NCBI RefSeq assembly: GCF_017614965.1
Contig: NZ_WVUG01000051.1
Coordinates: 1 to 37,703 of the forward strand
Origin: Streptomyces griseorubiginosus
GTDB taxonomy: Bacteria; Actinomycetota; Actinomycetes; Streptomycetales; Streptomycetaceae
Direction: 5' to 3'
DNA: 37,703 nt
Shown here in pieces: positions 8,070 to 15,347 of the stretch. The notes beneath the pieces were generated by a model. The model did not search any database. It was not told the origin of the DNA and saw only the letters and a program-made list of their open reading frames with translations. Position numbers and translations under genes: made by a program. Numbering within the stretch: the first letter of the stretch is position 1; each line of letters starts with the position of its first letter.

Positions 8070-8105
8070 CCTGATCCTATGGATCTTGGCGATCCAATGA
8101 TCAGG
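8070..8105. repeat. Bipartite inverted repeat (hairpin)
   Basis: CCTGATC (8070-8076) pairs with GATCAGG (8099-8105), and inside it GGATC (8081-8085) pairs with GATCC (8091-8095) around a TTGGC loop. It could be a terminator after the minus-strand TPR gene or an insertion-sequence end. A separate short palindrome CACTTT-C-AAAGTG is at 8160-8172. Confidence 0.45.
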
Positions 8106-8193
8106 CCTTCCACGATCAAGGGGAGACGCCCAAGCCCGGATCCGGAGGGCCCGTAACCCCACTTTCAAAGTGTTTGGCGACCGAACTCCCGGG

Positions 8194-10197
8194 TCAGGTG
8201 CCGCGTATTGCAGCCAGGGTGTCCCGTACCACTTCGGTCAAAGGGTGCTGGTCGCCGAGCACTCGCCGACTGTCGGTGAAGGCGCCCTCGAATAGTGGTA
8301 TTGCCCGTCCCAGATCCCCACTCGCTAGGTAGGCGCCAGCGAGGTTGCTGCGGGAGGTCAGGGTGGCGGGGTGGTCTTCGCCCAGTAGCCGCTCCCGGTC
8401 GGTGAGGGTTTGCTGATATAGCGGGACGGCCCGCTCCAGATCCCCCGCCGCGTGATAGGCGCCGGCGAGGTTGTTGCGGGAGGTCAGGGTGACTGGATCG
8501 TCTTCGCCGAACACGCGCCGACTATCGGCGAGGGTGCGCTCGAACACCGGTACGGCCCACCCAAGATCCACCGCCTCCCAGTAGTCGCTGGCGAGGTTGT
8601 TGCCGGAGGTCAGGGTGGCTGGGTGGTCTTCACCCAGGCGCTGCCCCCCGGTGAGGGTGCGCTCGAGATACGCGGTGGCGAGGACGACGGCGCTCTGGTC
8701 TTGGAGGAACGATGCCGTCTGTGCGAGGAGGCGGGCGGTGGCGGCGGCACGGGTGTCCGGTGGTGCGTGGTCGGCGAGAGCTGCGATGTGCGGGAGCAGA
8801 GCGCGCCAGGTCGGCCAGTCAGTGGCGGTGTTCAAATGGGCGGGCAGAGCATTGGTCAGTTGGGTGGTGGCCAGGATGCGGGCGTCCTCGATGTCGTGTG
8901 GTTGCCGGTAAGGATCCTGGCAGTTGGGCGTGCGGGCGACGGTTTGGACCAGGGGGTGCATGTTCAGGGTGTTGTGCTCCGTGGCGAGCATGCTGTAGGC
9001 GGCCAGTCGGCCGACAGCGTGGGTGAGCGCGGGCGGGTCCGCAATGCCGTCCAGAAGGGTGCGGGGGATAGCATCGGGCGCATACCAGGCCAGGACCCGC
9101 AGGATGGTCGCGGTGAGGGGTTCGTCGGTCATTCGTTTCTGGGTGACGTGCCAGATGCGGGCGATAGTGCGTTCGGTGGCGGTGCCTTCCGCCCCCTGCC
9201 CCAACATCTCGTCCGTGTAGCTGGCGAGCATGCCCGAGTAAATGCGTGGAGTAATGCCGGCGTCGACGATGTAGGCAGCCGCCTGTTCGATGGCTAGCGG
9301 GAGGCCGCCCAGTTTTTCGCACAGTTCGTCCGCCCCGTCCACTTCCCGAGAGGATCCGGTGTTGAGAATGCGGTTGAGTAGGTCCACGGCTTCCGCCTGG
9401 TCCAGGACGTCCACGGGGACGGCGGTCGCCAGGCCGCGCCAGCCAGTGGTGCGGCTGGTGATCAGGAAGCGGCCGCTTGACCGGCGGCGGTAGCGTGATC
9501 GACCACGTGGTCGTTTATTGCGCCGGACCCCACCTGGCCGGCCGCGCACTCTGGCGAGCAGCCAGCGGATGTCGTCTGGGTCGTTGACGTCATCAAGGAT
9601 GACCAGCCAACCGTGGTGGGCGGCGAGCCACTGCACCGCCCGTTCTTGCAGAGCTTCGAGGTCGAGGGACATTTCGTCAGACAATGCGGGTTGCAGTGCA
9701 GTTGCCAGAGCCGCTAGGCCTGCCTTCAGGGCAGCCGGGCTGTCAGCGCTGATCCACCAGATCGGGTAGTAATCGGTGGCGCGTGTGGTGGCCCAGTGCG
9801 CGGCCAGAGTGCTCTTGCCGATGCCGCCGAGGCCGTGAACCGCATGCACGACCATCCCGCCGGGGCCCTCCTGGGTGTCGTCGAGGCGGTCCAGGACCTC
9901 CTCGCGGCCGACGAACTGGCTAGGGCTCGGCTGTGGGGGAAGGTTGACCAATCCCGGAGGGGGGTCCGACTCGGGCCAGGCAAGACCGCTCCTGGTAGCG
10001 CCACCGTCGGTGCCCGGCTGCTTCAACGCATGGGTCGACACCCCCAGACCAGCCACGCCGGCGATCGTCCCCACAATGCCCGCCACCTTGCCTGCTGTGT
10101 CCAGGTCCGCCACCACTACGAGCGCAATGAACCCCGCGGCTAGCAACGCGCCGACAACCGCCCCGACCCAGGCTAGTCTCCTACGCAGTGGTGCCAT
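8194..10197 (-). CDS. Membrane-anchored STAND (NB-ARC) ATPase with C-terminal TPR repeats
   Basis: A 667-residue protein. Two hydrophobic segments at residues 9-30 and 35-55 probably anchor it in the membrane with the rest in the cytosol. An FVGRE motif (95-99) introduces an NB-ARC module: Walker A GLGGIGKST (122-130), Walker B WLVILDDVND, RFLITSRTTGW (sensor 1), and GGLPLAIEQAAAYI (GLPL motif), then a winged helix. The C-terminus (about 500-667) has 42-residue kinesin-light-chain-like TPRs, each with a variant of LGEDHPATLTSRNNLA. Proteins of this layout in actinomycetes are signalling or sensor ATPases; some are associated with FxSxx-COOH radical SAM peptide loci and others with phage defence. 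It is divergent from the peptide operon, with about 420 bases between. It starts at ATG 10197 with AGGTGAT just upstream. Confidence 0.85.
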   Translation of the reverse strand: MAPLRRRLAWVGAVVGALLAAGFIALVVVADLDTAGKVAGIVGTIAGVAGLGVSTHALKQPGTDGGATRSGLAWPESDPPPGLVNLPPQPSPSQFVGREEVLDRLDDTQEGPGGMVVHAVHGLGGIGKSTLAAHWATTRATDYYPIWWISADSPAALKAGLAALATALQPALSDEMSLDLEALQERAVQWLAAHHGWLVILDDVNDPDDIRWLLARVRGRPGGVRRNKRPRGRSRYRRRSSGRFLITSRTTGWRGLATAVPVDVLDQAEAVDLLNRILNTGSSREVDGADELCEKLGGLPLAIEQAAAYIVDAGITPRIYSGMLASYTDEMLGQGAEGTATERTIARIWHVTQKRMTDEPLTATILRVLAWYAPDAIPRTLLDGIADPPALTHAVGRLAAYSMLATEHNTLNMHPLVQTVARTPNCQDPYRQPHDIEDARILATTQLTNALPAHLNTATDWPTWRALLPHIAALADHAPPDTRAAATARLLAQTASFLQDQSAVVLATAYLERTLTGGQRLGEDHPATLTSGNNLASDYWEAVDLGWAVPVFERTLADSRRVFGEDDPVTLTSRNNLAGAYHAAGDLERAVPLYQQTLTDRERLLGEDHPATLTSRSNLAGAYLASGDLGRAIPLFEGAFTDSRRVLGDQHPLTEVVRDTLAAIRGT

Positions 10198-10199
10198 AT

Positions 10200-10219
10200 C
10201 ACCTATATATACCTAATAC
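10200..10219 (-). promoter_or_regulatory. AT-rich direct repeat in front of the STAND gene
   Basis: On the minus strand the sequence TTAGGTATATATAGGTG just before the ATG holds two AGGT copies around TATATAT, and the second AGGTG serves as ribosome-binding site. The AT-richness is unusual here and could reflect an operator or leaderless-type promoter. I see no clear gene in 10198-10620, which should hold the divergent promoters. Confidence 0.3.
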
Positions 10220-10620
10220 ACCCCACTGCGTCATCTCGAGGTGAGCGACTGGCCGCTACCCAATCCCGTCGTCACGGCGTGAACCTGGCATTTACAAACC
10301 TGGTAGCACTCCCGTTCTGGGACGCTCAGGCAACATCGCCAACCGCTATGGCCAGCGGCAGGGCGATCGAGGCGGGCAGGGATGGGCGAGTGCCTACCCC
10401 GCCGTGCGCCTCACGAGGGTGCCCACCCCCAAGTACGAGAACCAGCGTCACTACATCAATGCTGTGAGAGTCCGACGCGTACTGCGGACTCGCAACCGCC
10501 CCGAGTGTCAGACGGAGCTGGTTGTGGCCTCCGTTCGAGGGAAAACGCCGCCGCGCAGGTACCTCACCGTCACGGTGGGGAATCAACCCGACACGGTCCC
10601 CAACTAGGAAGGTACGAAGA

Positions 10621-10836
10621 ATGTCAGAGAAAGCATATTCAAAGGGCAATGAGTCGATTTCCGAACGCACGTCCCAGCTCCGCGAAACGCCTGATTTTCA
10701 GGAGGAGGCCGAGGCGGTGGCGCGCGATAGTTCCACTCTTCATGGCGATGAGGTTCACCCTGATGAGGAACATGAACCGGAGTCGGAGGGGACGCAGTGG
10801 GATAAGTGGCAGGATTGGACGAAGATCCTCAATTAG
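10621..10836 (+). CDS. Putative RiPP precursor peptide with C-terminal WxxWxxWxx core
   Basis: A 71-residue peptide starting at ATG 10621 with a strong AGGAAGG (10607-10613). The first ~58 residues are hydrophilic and acidic (leader-like, with HPDEEHEPESEG). The end is WDKWQDWTKILN, three in-register Trp-x-x units: W60-D-K62, W63-Q-D65, W66-T-K68. Tandem aromatic-x-x units at the C-terminus, next to a radical SAM/SPASM enzyme, are the hallmark of precursors processed into three-residue cyclophanes (triceptides), in which the aromatic ring is bonded to the beta-carbon of the third residue. It has no Cys, no signal peptide and no obvious protease site. I do not recognise a named precursor family. 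A short hairpin (CCTGA-TTT-TCAGG) lies inside the gene near 10690. Confidence 0.75.
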   Translation: MSEKAYSKGNESISERTSQLRETPDFQEEAEAVARDSSTLHGDEVHPDEEHEPESEGTQWDKWQDWTKILN

Positions 10837-10929
10837 AGGCAGTGCATTCATTCGGGTCGCAGTCTCTGCGGAACGCCGGGATGACATTGGGCGAGCCTGG
10901 CGAGTGTACGTAGGTGATGTCGCGAAGCC

Positions 10930-10949
10930 AGGTACCGCCATCGGCACCT
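10930..10949 (+). terminator. Imperfect hairpin between precursor and radical SAM gene
   Basis: AGGTACCG (10930-10937) and CGGCACCT (10942-10949) pair with one mismatch around a CCAT loop, in the 142-base gap. Such leaky hairpins often let the precursor be transcribed in excess over its enzymes. No U-tract follows. Confidence 0.3.
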
Positions 10950-10978
10950 GACGGGCGCCAGCTGAAGGTTGGAACTCC

Positions 10979-12118
10979 ATGGCGAACGGCCGTACAGAGA
11001 TCGTAGTGATCCAGGCCACAAGCTTCTGCAACGTTGACTGCAAGTACTGCTATCTACCAGACCGCATGCTGAACAACCGTATCTCACTGGAGACGGTTGC
11101 CAAAATCGCTGATCGACTGTTTGAGTCTTCTTTCATTGCTGACGAGGTGACGATTGTCTGGCATGCTGGAGAACCACTTTCGCTGCCAATCAGTTTCTAT
11201 GAGGAAGCGCACAAGCGGATTGAGCGGAGGAACACGCGCGGCGTAAAAATCGCGTGGTCAATCCAGACCAACGCAACACTGATTACGGATGATTGGTGCC
11301 AATTCTTCAAGCGGCACCAGGTCAGAGTTGGTATTAGCCTGGACGGACCGAAGGAAGTCCACGACGCATATCGAGTGGACCGTGCCGGGCGAGGCACATT
11401 TGATCGAACCATGCGCGGAGTTCGACTGATGAGGGAAGCGGGTCTTCGACCCGCGATCATCGCGGTCGTAACGGATGCTTCTCTGCGGCATCCTGAAGAT
11501 ATCTGGCGGTTCTTCACTGAAATTGGTGCCCCTTATGTTGGCTTGAACGTTGAGTCGGTGGAGGGTGTCAATGTTACCTCCAGCGTCCAGTATGATGGGG
11601 CTGAAAATGATTATAAAGATTTCCTGAAGCGGATTCTTTCAAGTATGGACAAGGCCCCCTCCTCGCCTCTGCTTCGTGAATACGAAAACACTCTGCGTCA
11701 CATTATGTCGCAGAGTTCAAATACCCGCCCGCAGGACAATGTTCCGATGGCGATCCTCAACTTTGATAGCCGGGGCAATATCTCAACGTTCTCCCCAGAA
11801 CTGCTTACTGCGCGCCATCATCGGTATGGCCAGTTCATCTTGGGAAATGTCTTCGAGCAGTCACTTGACGACCTAATTCACACTGATCGGTTTCGGTGGT
11901 TGAACGTAGAAATCGAGGAGGGAGTCAAGCGCTGCCGGGAGACATGTGGTTACTATTCGTTCTGCGGGGGCGGCTGGCCTGCGAATAAGCTGGCGGAGAC
12001 CGACACGTTTGAATCAACCGAAACATCTTCATGTCGGCTACGAGTTAAGGCGAGAGTCGACGCGATCCTTGAGCATCTTGAGGAGCGCTTTGGTTCGGAT
12101 GCGGGAGTAGGTCGCTGA
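10979..12118 (+). CDS. Radical SAM/SPASM peptide maturase (putative cyclophane-forming)
   Basis: A 379-residue enzyme. The radical SAM cluster motif is C17-x3-C21-x2-C24 (SFCNVDCKYCYL), followed by WHAGEPLSLP (the GE/GEP element binding SAM) and an IQTNATLI strand. The C-terminal SPASM-like domain has C319-x3-C323-x5-C329-GGG-W-P-A-N-K-L, then C352, ligating auxiliary Fe-S clusters. The CGGG.P.NK.AE..F..TET..C ending resembles the GrrM-type cyclophane-forming maturases. It probably uses 5'-deoxyadenosyl radical chemistry to crosslink the Trp residues of the peptide encoded upstream. A close match to a named family cannot be claimed by eye. It starts at ATG 10979 with GAAGG upstream. Base composition is lower in GC than the flanks. 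Confidence 0.88.
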   Translation: MANGRTEIVVIQATSFCNVDCKYCYLPDRMLNNRISLETVAKIADRLFESSFIADEVTIVWHAGEPLSLPISFYEEAHKRIERRNTRGVKIAWSIQTNATLITDDWCQFFKRHQVRVGISLDGPKEVHDAYRVDRAGRGTFDRTMRGVRLMREAGLRPAIIAVVTDASLRHPEDIWRFFTEIGAPYVGLNVESVEGVNVTSSVQYDGAENDYKDFLKRILSSMDKAPSSPLLREYENTLRHIMSQSSNTRPQDNVPMAILNFDSRGNISTFSPELLTARHHRYGQFILGNVFEQSLDDLIHTDRFRWLNVEIEEGVKRCRETCGYYSFCGGGWPANKLAETDTFESTETSSCRLRVKARVDAILEHLEERFGSDAGVGR

Positions 12119-12135
12119 CGCGATAGGGTAGGATA

Positions 12136-12801
12136 ATGGCCGAGTGTCAGCAGATTAGGCGATCAAATCAGAAGACCGTCATCATGCTCTCTGGCGGTAT
12201 CGATTCTACCGTTCTACTCCACGACGTTGCTCGGAAGAGCTCAATTCCGCCGGTCGCCCTGCATTTCTCCGGATTTGCGACGACTCGCGAGACTAGTGCC
12301 GCCAGAGCGATCGCGGAAAAAATTGGAGCCGAATTCGTCCATGTGGACGTGAAATCTTTCGTGCGAGCGTGTATCCCCGAACGCACCCGACCTCGGAAAT
12401 CAGACGGTCGGCTGGTGTACGGAAACTCTGTCGTGTTGTCGATGTCCATTGCATTCGCTGTGGCAAGGGATATTCCGCGCGTTGCCGTAGGACTAAACGC
12501 TGACGACGCGCTGGCATTCACCGAAAATCGCCCCGAATTCATCGAACAATTCCGTGATGGTCTGGAGCTATCAGGGGTTAACTGTAGGCTGCTTGCGCCC
12601 TACCACAGTTGGCCAAAGGTAAAAGTCCTACGCCGAGGGGCTGAGCTCGGGGTCGATCTCGGTTCCACCTTCAGTTGCATGACCCCGACTCGCGACTTGC
12701 ATGATGGAACCTGTGCCTCCTGCCTCGACAGGCAGGCAGCGTTTAAGGCGGCCGACATAAGCGATCCCACACAGTATGCGAATGGAACACTCGGATGCTG
12801 A
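12136..12801 (+). CDS. QueC-like PP-loop ATP-dependent enzyme in RiPP operon
   Basis: A 221-residue adenine-nucleotide alpha-hydrolase fold protein. It has the PP-loop SGGIDST (19-25), LHFSGFATTRETSAARAIAEKIGAEFVHVDV (QueC-like), GLNADDALAFTENRPEFIEQFRDGL (matching QueC GVN..D.sgYPDCRpeFi..f) and a metal-site tail SC181...D190-G-T-C193-x2-C196-L-D-R-Q-A-A-F. QueC converts a carboxylate to a nitrile through adenylation and ammonia on the way to queuosine. Here the first Cys of the usual CGxC is replaced by Asp190, and no other queuosine genes are nearby, so another carboxylate (for example Asp, Glu or the C-terminus of the peptide) may be the substrate. QueC-like proteins also occur in defence systems (Qat, type IV CBASS). 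It lies 17 bases after the radical SAM gene and overlaps the next gene by 26 bases. Confidence 0.82.
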   Translation: MAECQQIRRSNQKTVIMLSGGIDSTVLLHDVARKSSIPPVALHFSGFATTRETSAARAIAEKIGAEFVHVDVKSFVRACIPERTRPRKSDGRLVYGNSVVLSMSIAFAVARDIPRVAVGLNADDALAFTENRPEFIEQFRDGLELSGVNCRLLAPYHSWPKVKVLRRGAELGVDLGSTFSCMTPTRDLHDGTCASCLDRQAAFKAADISDPTQYANGTLGC

Positions 12802-13657
12802 CCGACAATGGGTGGAGGAAAACGATCTTCCCCTTACCGTAGCCCGAATTGTGCGCAGTACGCGATTCCTGACGGACGACGATGATTGGCACCCCATGTC
12901 TCCCCAGCAAGCCTCCGCTCCTCGTGATCCTTGCGGTCCTTGTGGAATGTGTTGCCGCGCTTACGTAGTCCCGATTTGTGGTTACGACATTTGGTCTATT
13001 AATCGCTGCTTTAAGATTGGTCCGATGGAATATGCTCGGGCGCTTCGGCAAAGACAAGATACCCCACACGGCTTCCTTCTTGCGGAAGGGGGAAAGGCGT
13101 TCATTCTTACCCTGGATAAACGCGGCAAAATGCTTCCAGGCGCACCATGTGTCTTCTTGGAAGAAAGCACCGAGCAGCGCTCGCGCTGCCTCATTTATGC
13201 TAGCCGACCGGTGGTGTGCCAGGTGTATCCAATGGTGGCACGAAACGGACGAATCGCTGAGCATCCTGAGTCTCTGTGTGCGGATGGATCATGGCCTAGA
13301 AGTGAGGTTGAAAGGCCCTCATGGTCTGACGCGGTACAGTTTCGTGAGGATCAGTTCGACGTGTACGCACAGGCCGTCGACGCATGGAACCATCATGTCA
13401 AGCAGCATCATGCAGCATACCAGTTGCGGGATTTTTACAGCTATTTGTTTCGACTGTACGACCGAATCCAATCTAACTCTTCGCTGTTTGAGAAATATGT
13501 TTCTACCAAGATGGTGCCAGGTAGGGAAATGGCATTCCATGAGCACCCTGCCGAAACTATTGGAACCCCCGTCCTCCATCAACTGGCACTCAAAGTCGCA
13601 GACGAGATCTGGCAGACACGAGGACGGGAGGAACGCCAAAGTAGAAATTGCCTCTGA
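12776..13657 (+). CDS. YkgJ-family cysteine-cluster protein (CxxCxxCC)
   Basis: A 293-residue protein. The metal site is C53-G-P-C56-G-M-C59-C60, followed by a further Cys (PICGYD), CVFLEES, then C-L-I-Y-A-S-R-P-V-V-C-Q-V-Y-P and SLCADG. This is the classical YkgJ/PF03692 arrangement, which is thought to bind iron-sulfur or zinc. The flagellin lysine N-methylase FliB carries a comparable cluster, so a modifying role on peptide Lys is conceivable; a metal-delivery or redox role is also possible. The C-terminal ~110 residues are helical without a recognised motif. Starts at ATG 12776 or ATG 12782, inside the QueC-like gene, so the two are translationally coupled. Last gene of the putative peptide operon. 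Confidence 0.8.
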   Translation: MRMEHSDADRQWVEENDLPLTVARIVRSTRFLTDDDDWHPMSPQQASAPRDPCGPCGMCCRAYVVPICGYDIWSINRCFKIGPMEYARALRQRQDTPHGFLLAEGGKAFILTLDKRGKMLPGAPCVFLEESTEQRSRCLIYASRPVVCQVYPMVARNGRIAEHPESLCADGSWPRSEVERPSWSDAVQFREDQFDVYAQAVDAWNHHVKQHHAAYQLRDFYSYLFRLYDRIQSNSSLFEKYVSTKMVPGREMAFHEHPAETIGTPVLHQLALKVADEIWQTRGREERQSRNCL

Positions 13658-13775
13658 GCTGTAACGATGGAGTTGAGGGTCCTGTACGTGGTGGCGGAAG
13701 AGGTACTTCCCAGGGCCGTACCCCGCGTGTCCGTGTCGAAGGCAGTGTTCGCGGGGTGGTTGTCCAGGCAACTCG

Positions 13776-14528
13776 ATGCTGGTCGAGACGATGCGCAAGT
13801 CCGGCCTGGACACCGCGATATCGGCGGCGCTGGCACCGTGGCGCGGCGTGGGCCGTGCACAGATCCGGGCAAGGTCCTGCCGGACATGGCTCTGGCCGCC
13901 GCGCTGGGCGGCGTCTGTCTGGCCGACGTCGGCATGTTTGTGGGCCGACGGTCCGGGGAGCCGGTGGCCGACCTGTTGTGGCCCGGCAACGCGGGCTTCA
14001 ACACCGGCGCCGACCACGTCGAAACCGCCCGACCGACGCGGGCGGCACCGAGCGGCCCGGCGCCTGGGTTGCGGAGATAACCGACATGCCCGACCTGAGC
14101 ACCTGGCCGAAGGGTATGCGACTGATCGTCCGCAAGGAACGCCCGCCCCCGGCGCTCAGTCGCGCTTCACCAACCTCGACGGCAACCACCTCACCTGCTT
14201 CGCGACGAACACCAAGGCGGCCAGCTCGCCGACCTGGAACTCCGCCACCGCAGACGGGCCCGATGCGAGGACCGCATCCGAAACGCCCGCGACACCGGCC
14301 TGCGCAACCTGCCCCTGCTCGACACCGCCGAGAATCGGATCTGGCCGGAGATCGTCTCCCTCGCGCTCGACCTCCTCGCCTGACCGCCGATGCTTCGTTC
14401 TGATTGGCGCGACCCACCGCTGGGAACCCAAACGGCTTCGTCTTCACCTGTTCTCCGCCGCCTAGCTCGTGCACACCGGCCGCCGCCACGAGCTCCGCCA
14501 GTTGCATGACCTGCCACACCCCGGCTGA
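13776..14528 (+). pseudogene. Decayed IS1380-family transposase
   Basis: Segments of an IS1380-type DDE transposase are found in order but in different frames: LVETMRKSGLDTAISAALAPWR (about 13776-13845), PGKVLPDMALAAALGG (from 13862), GEPVADLLWPGNAGFNTGAD (to about 14030), GAWVAEITD...WPKGMRLIVRKERP (about 14060-14150), SRFTNLDGNHLTCFATNT, LADLELRHRRRARCEDRIRNA...IWPEIVSLALDLLA (to about 14383), RWEPKRLRLHLFSAA then a stop, and a short tail. Much of the catalytic centre is deleted. It separates the peptide operon from the metabolic island. I saw no clear terminal repeats. Nothing else is supported in 13658-14663. Confidence 0.75.
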
Positions 14529-14663
14529 CCGGCCGCGTCGACCGTCTCGATAGCCCGCATGGCCACACCGGAGAAGGGGAACCCGGCGCTGATTCGACGC
14601 GACAGTCTGGCCGCCCGTCCCGGCTCCCGACAGGTCGGACCGCACAAGCACATCGAGGTTAGG

Positions 14664-15347
14664 GTGCGGGATGTGCAGCGTCTCCTGGTTCTCTTCGACC
14701 TTGATAACACCCTGGTGGATCGGCGGGGGACCCTCGGCGACTGGGCCGCCGAATTCACCGCCCGGCACGGTCTGGGGGACGAGGAGCGGGCTTACGTCCT
14801 GGGCATGGTGGCCGAGCGGGCCTATCCGTCCAGCTTTGACGCAATCCGCACCCGGTACCGGCTGCCCATGTCGACGGCGGCGTTGTGGCGCGAGTACTGC
14901 GCCGACATCGCGGCCTCGGCGTCGTGCCCAGCCGAGGTCCTTGACGGATTAGTCGAGCTGCGTGCGGCAGGATGGCGAGTGGGGGTGGCAACCAACGGTG
15001 CGGTGGACATCCAGCACGCCAAGCTGCGGGCCACGGGTATCTCCAAGCGCGTGGACGGCGTCTTCGTCTCCGAGGAGGCCGAAGCGCGCAAACCGCTGAC
15101 CCGACACTTCGCCCTGGCTGCGGCGCGCTGCGGCACCGGATTGGGCGACGGTGGCTGGATGGTCGGCGACAACCCGATCAACGACGTTGGCGGCGGACGC
15201 TCTGCGGGGTTGCGCACCATCTGGATCGGTAACGGCCGCTCCTGGCCGCCGGACGATCCCGGGCCGGACCACGTGGTGCCACATGCACGCGCCGCTATCG
15301 ACTTGCTGCTTCTGCAATCCGTCGACCGCATGAGGACCAGGGCATGA
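14664..15347 (+). CDS. HAD-superfamily hydrolase (phosphatase-like)
   Basis: A 227-residue haloacid dehalogenase-fold enzyme. Motif I DLDNTLVD gives the nucleophile and acid Asp pair near residues 11-13; motif II is VATNGA; the motif III lysine lies in EARKPLTRHF; motif IV is MVGDNPINDVGGGRSAGLRTIWI. A helical cap lies between motifs I and II, as in subfamily IA phosphatases. GTG 14664 (GAGG at 14655-14658) is the preferred start; GTG 14673 is also possible, and the longer frame upstream runs into the transposase relic. The stop overlaps the next start (ATGA). The substrate is unknown; pairing with a dehydrogenase suggests a small phosphorylated metabolite. Confidence 0.82.
   Translation: MRDVQRLLVLFDLDNTLVDRRGTLGDWAAEFTARHGLGDEERAYVLGMVAERAYPSSFDAIRTRYRLPMSTAALWREYCADIAASASCPAEVLDGLVELRAAGWRVGVATNGAVDIQHAKLRATGISKRVDGVFVSEEAEARKPLTRHFALAAARCGTGLGDGGWMVGDNPINDVGGGRSAGLRTIWIGNGRSWPPDDPGPDHVVPHARAAIDLLLLQSVDRMRTRA

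Noticed and set aside
3893..8193. Complete self-transmissible AICE
   Set aside because: No FtsK/TraB-like transfer protein is found in the segment or elsewhere in the window, so only an integrative replicon is supported.
10404..10607. Small gene directly in front of the precursor
   Set aside because: A 67-codon frame from GTG with no clear ribosome-binding site and no recognisable sequence; it could be a leader, but the evidence is too thin.
10621..10836. FxSxx-COOH precursor (FxsA) assignment
   Set aside because: The peptide does not end in F-x-S-x-x; only the neighbouring TPR protein recalls that system.
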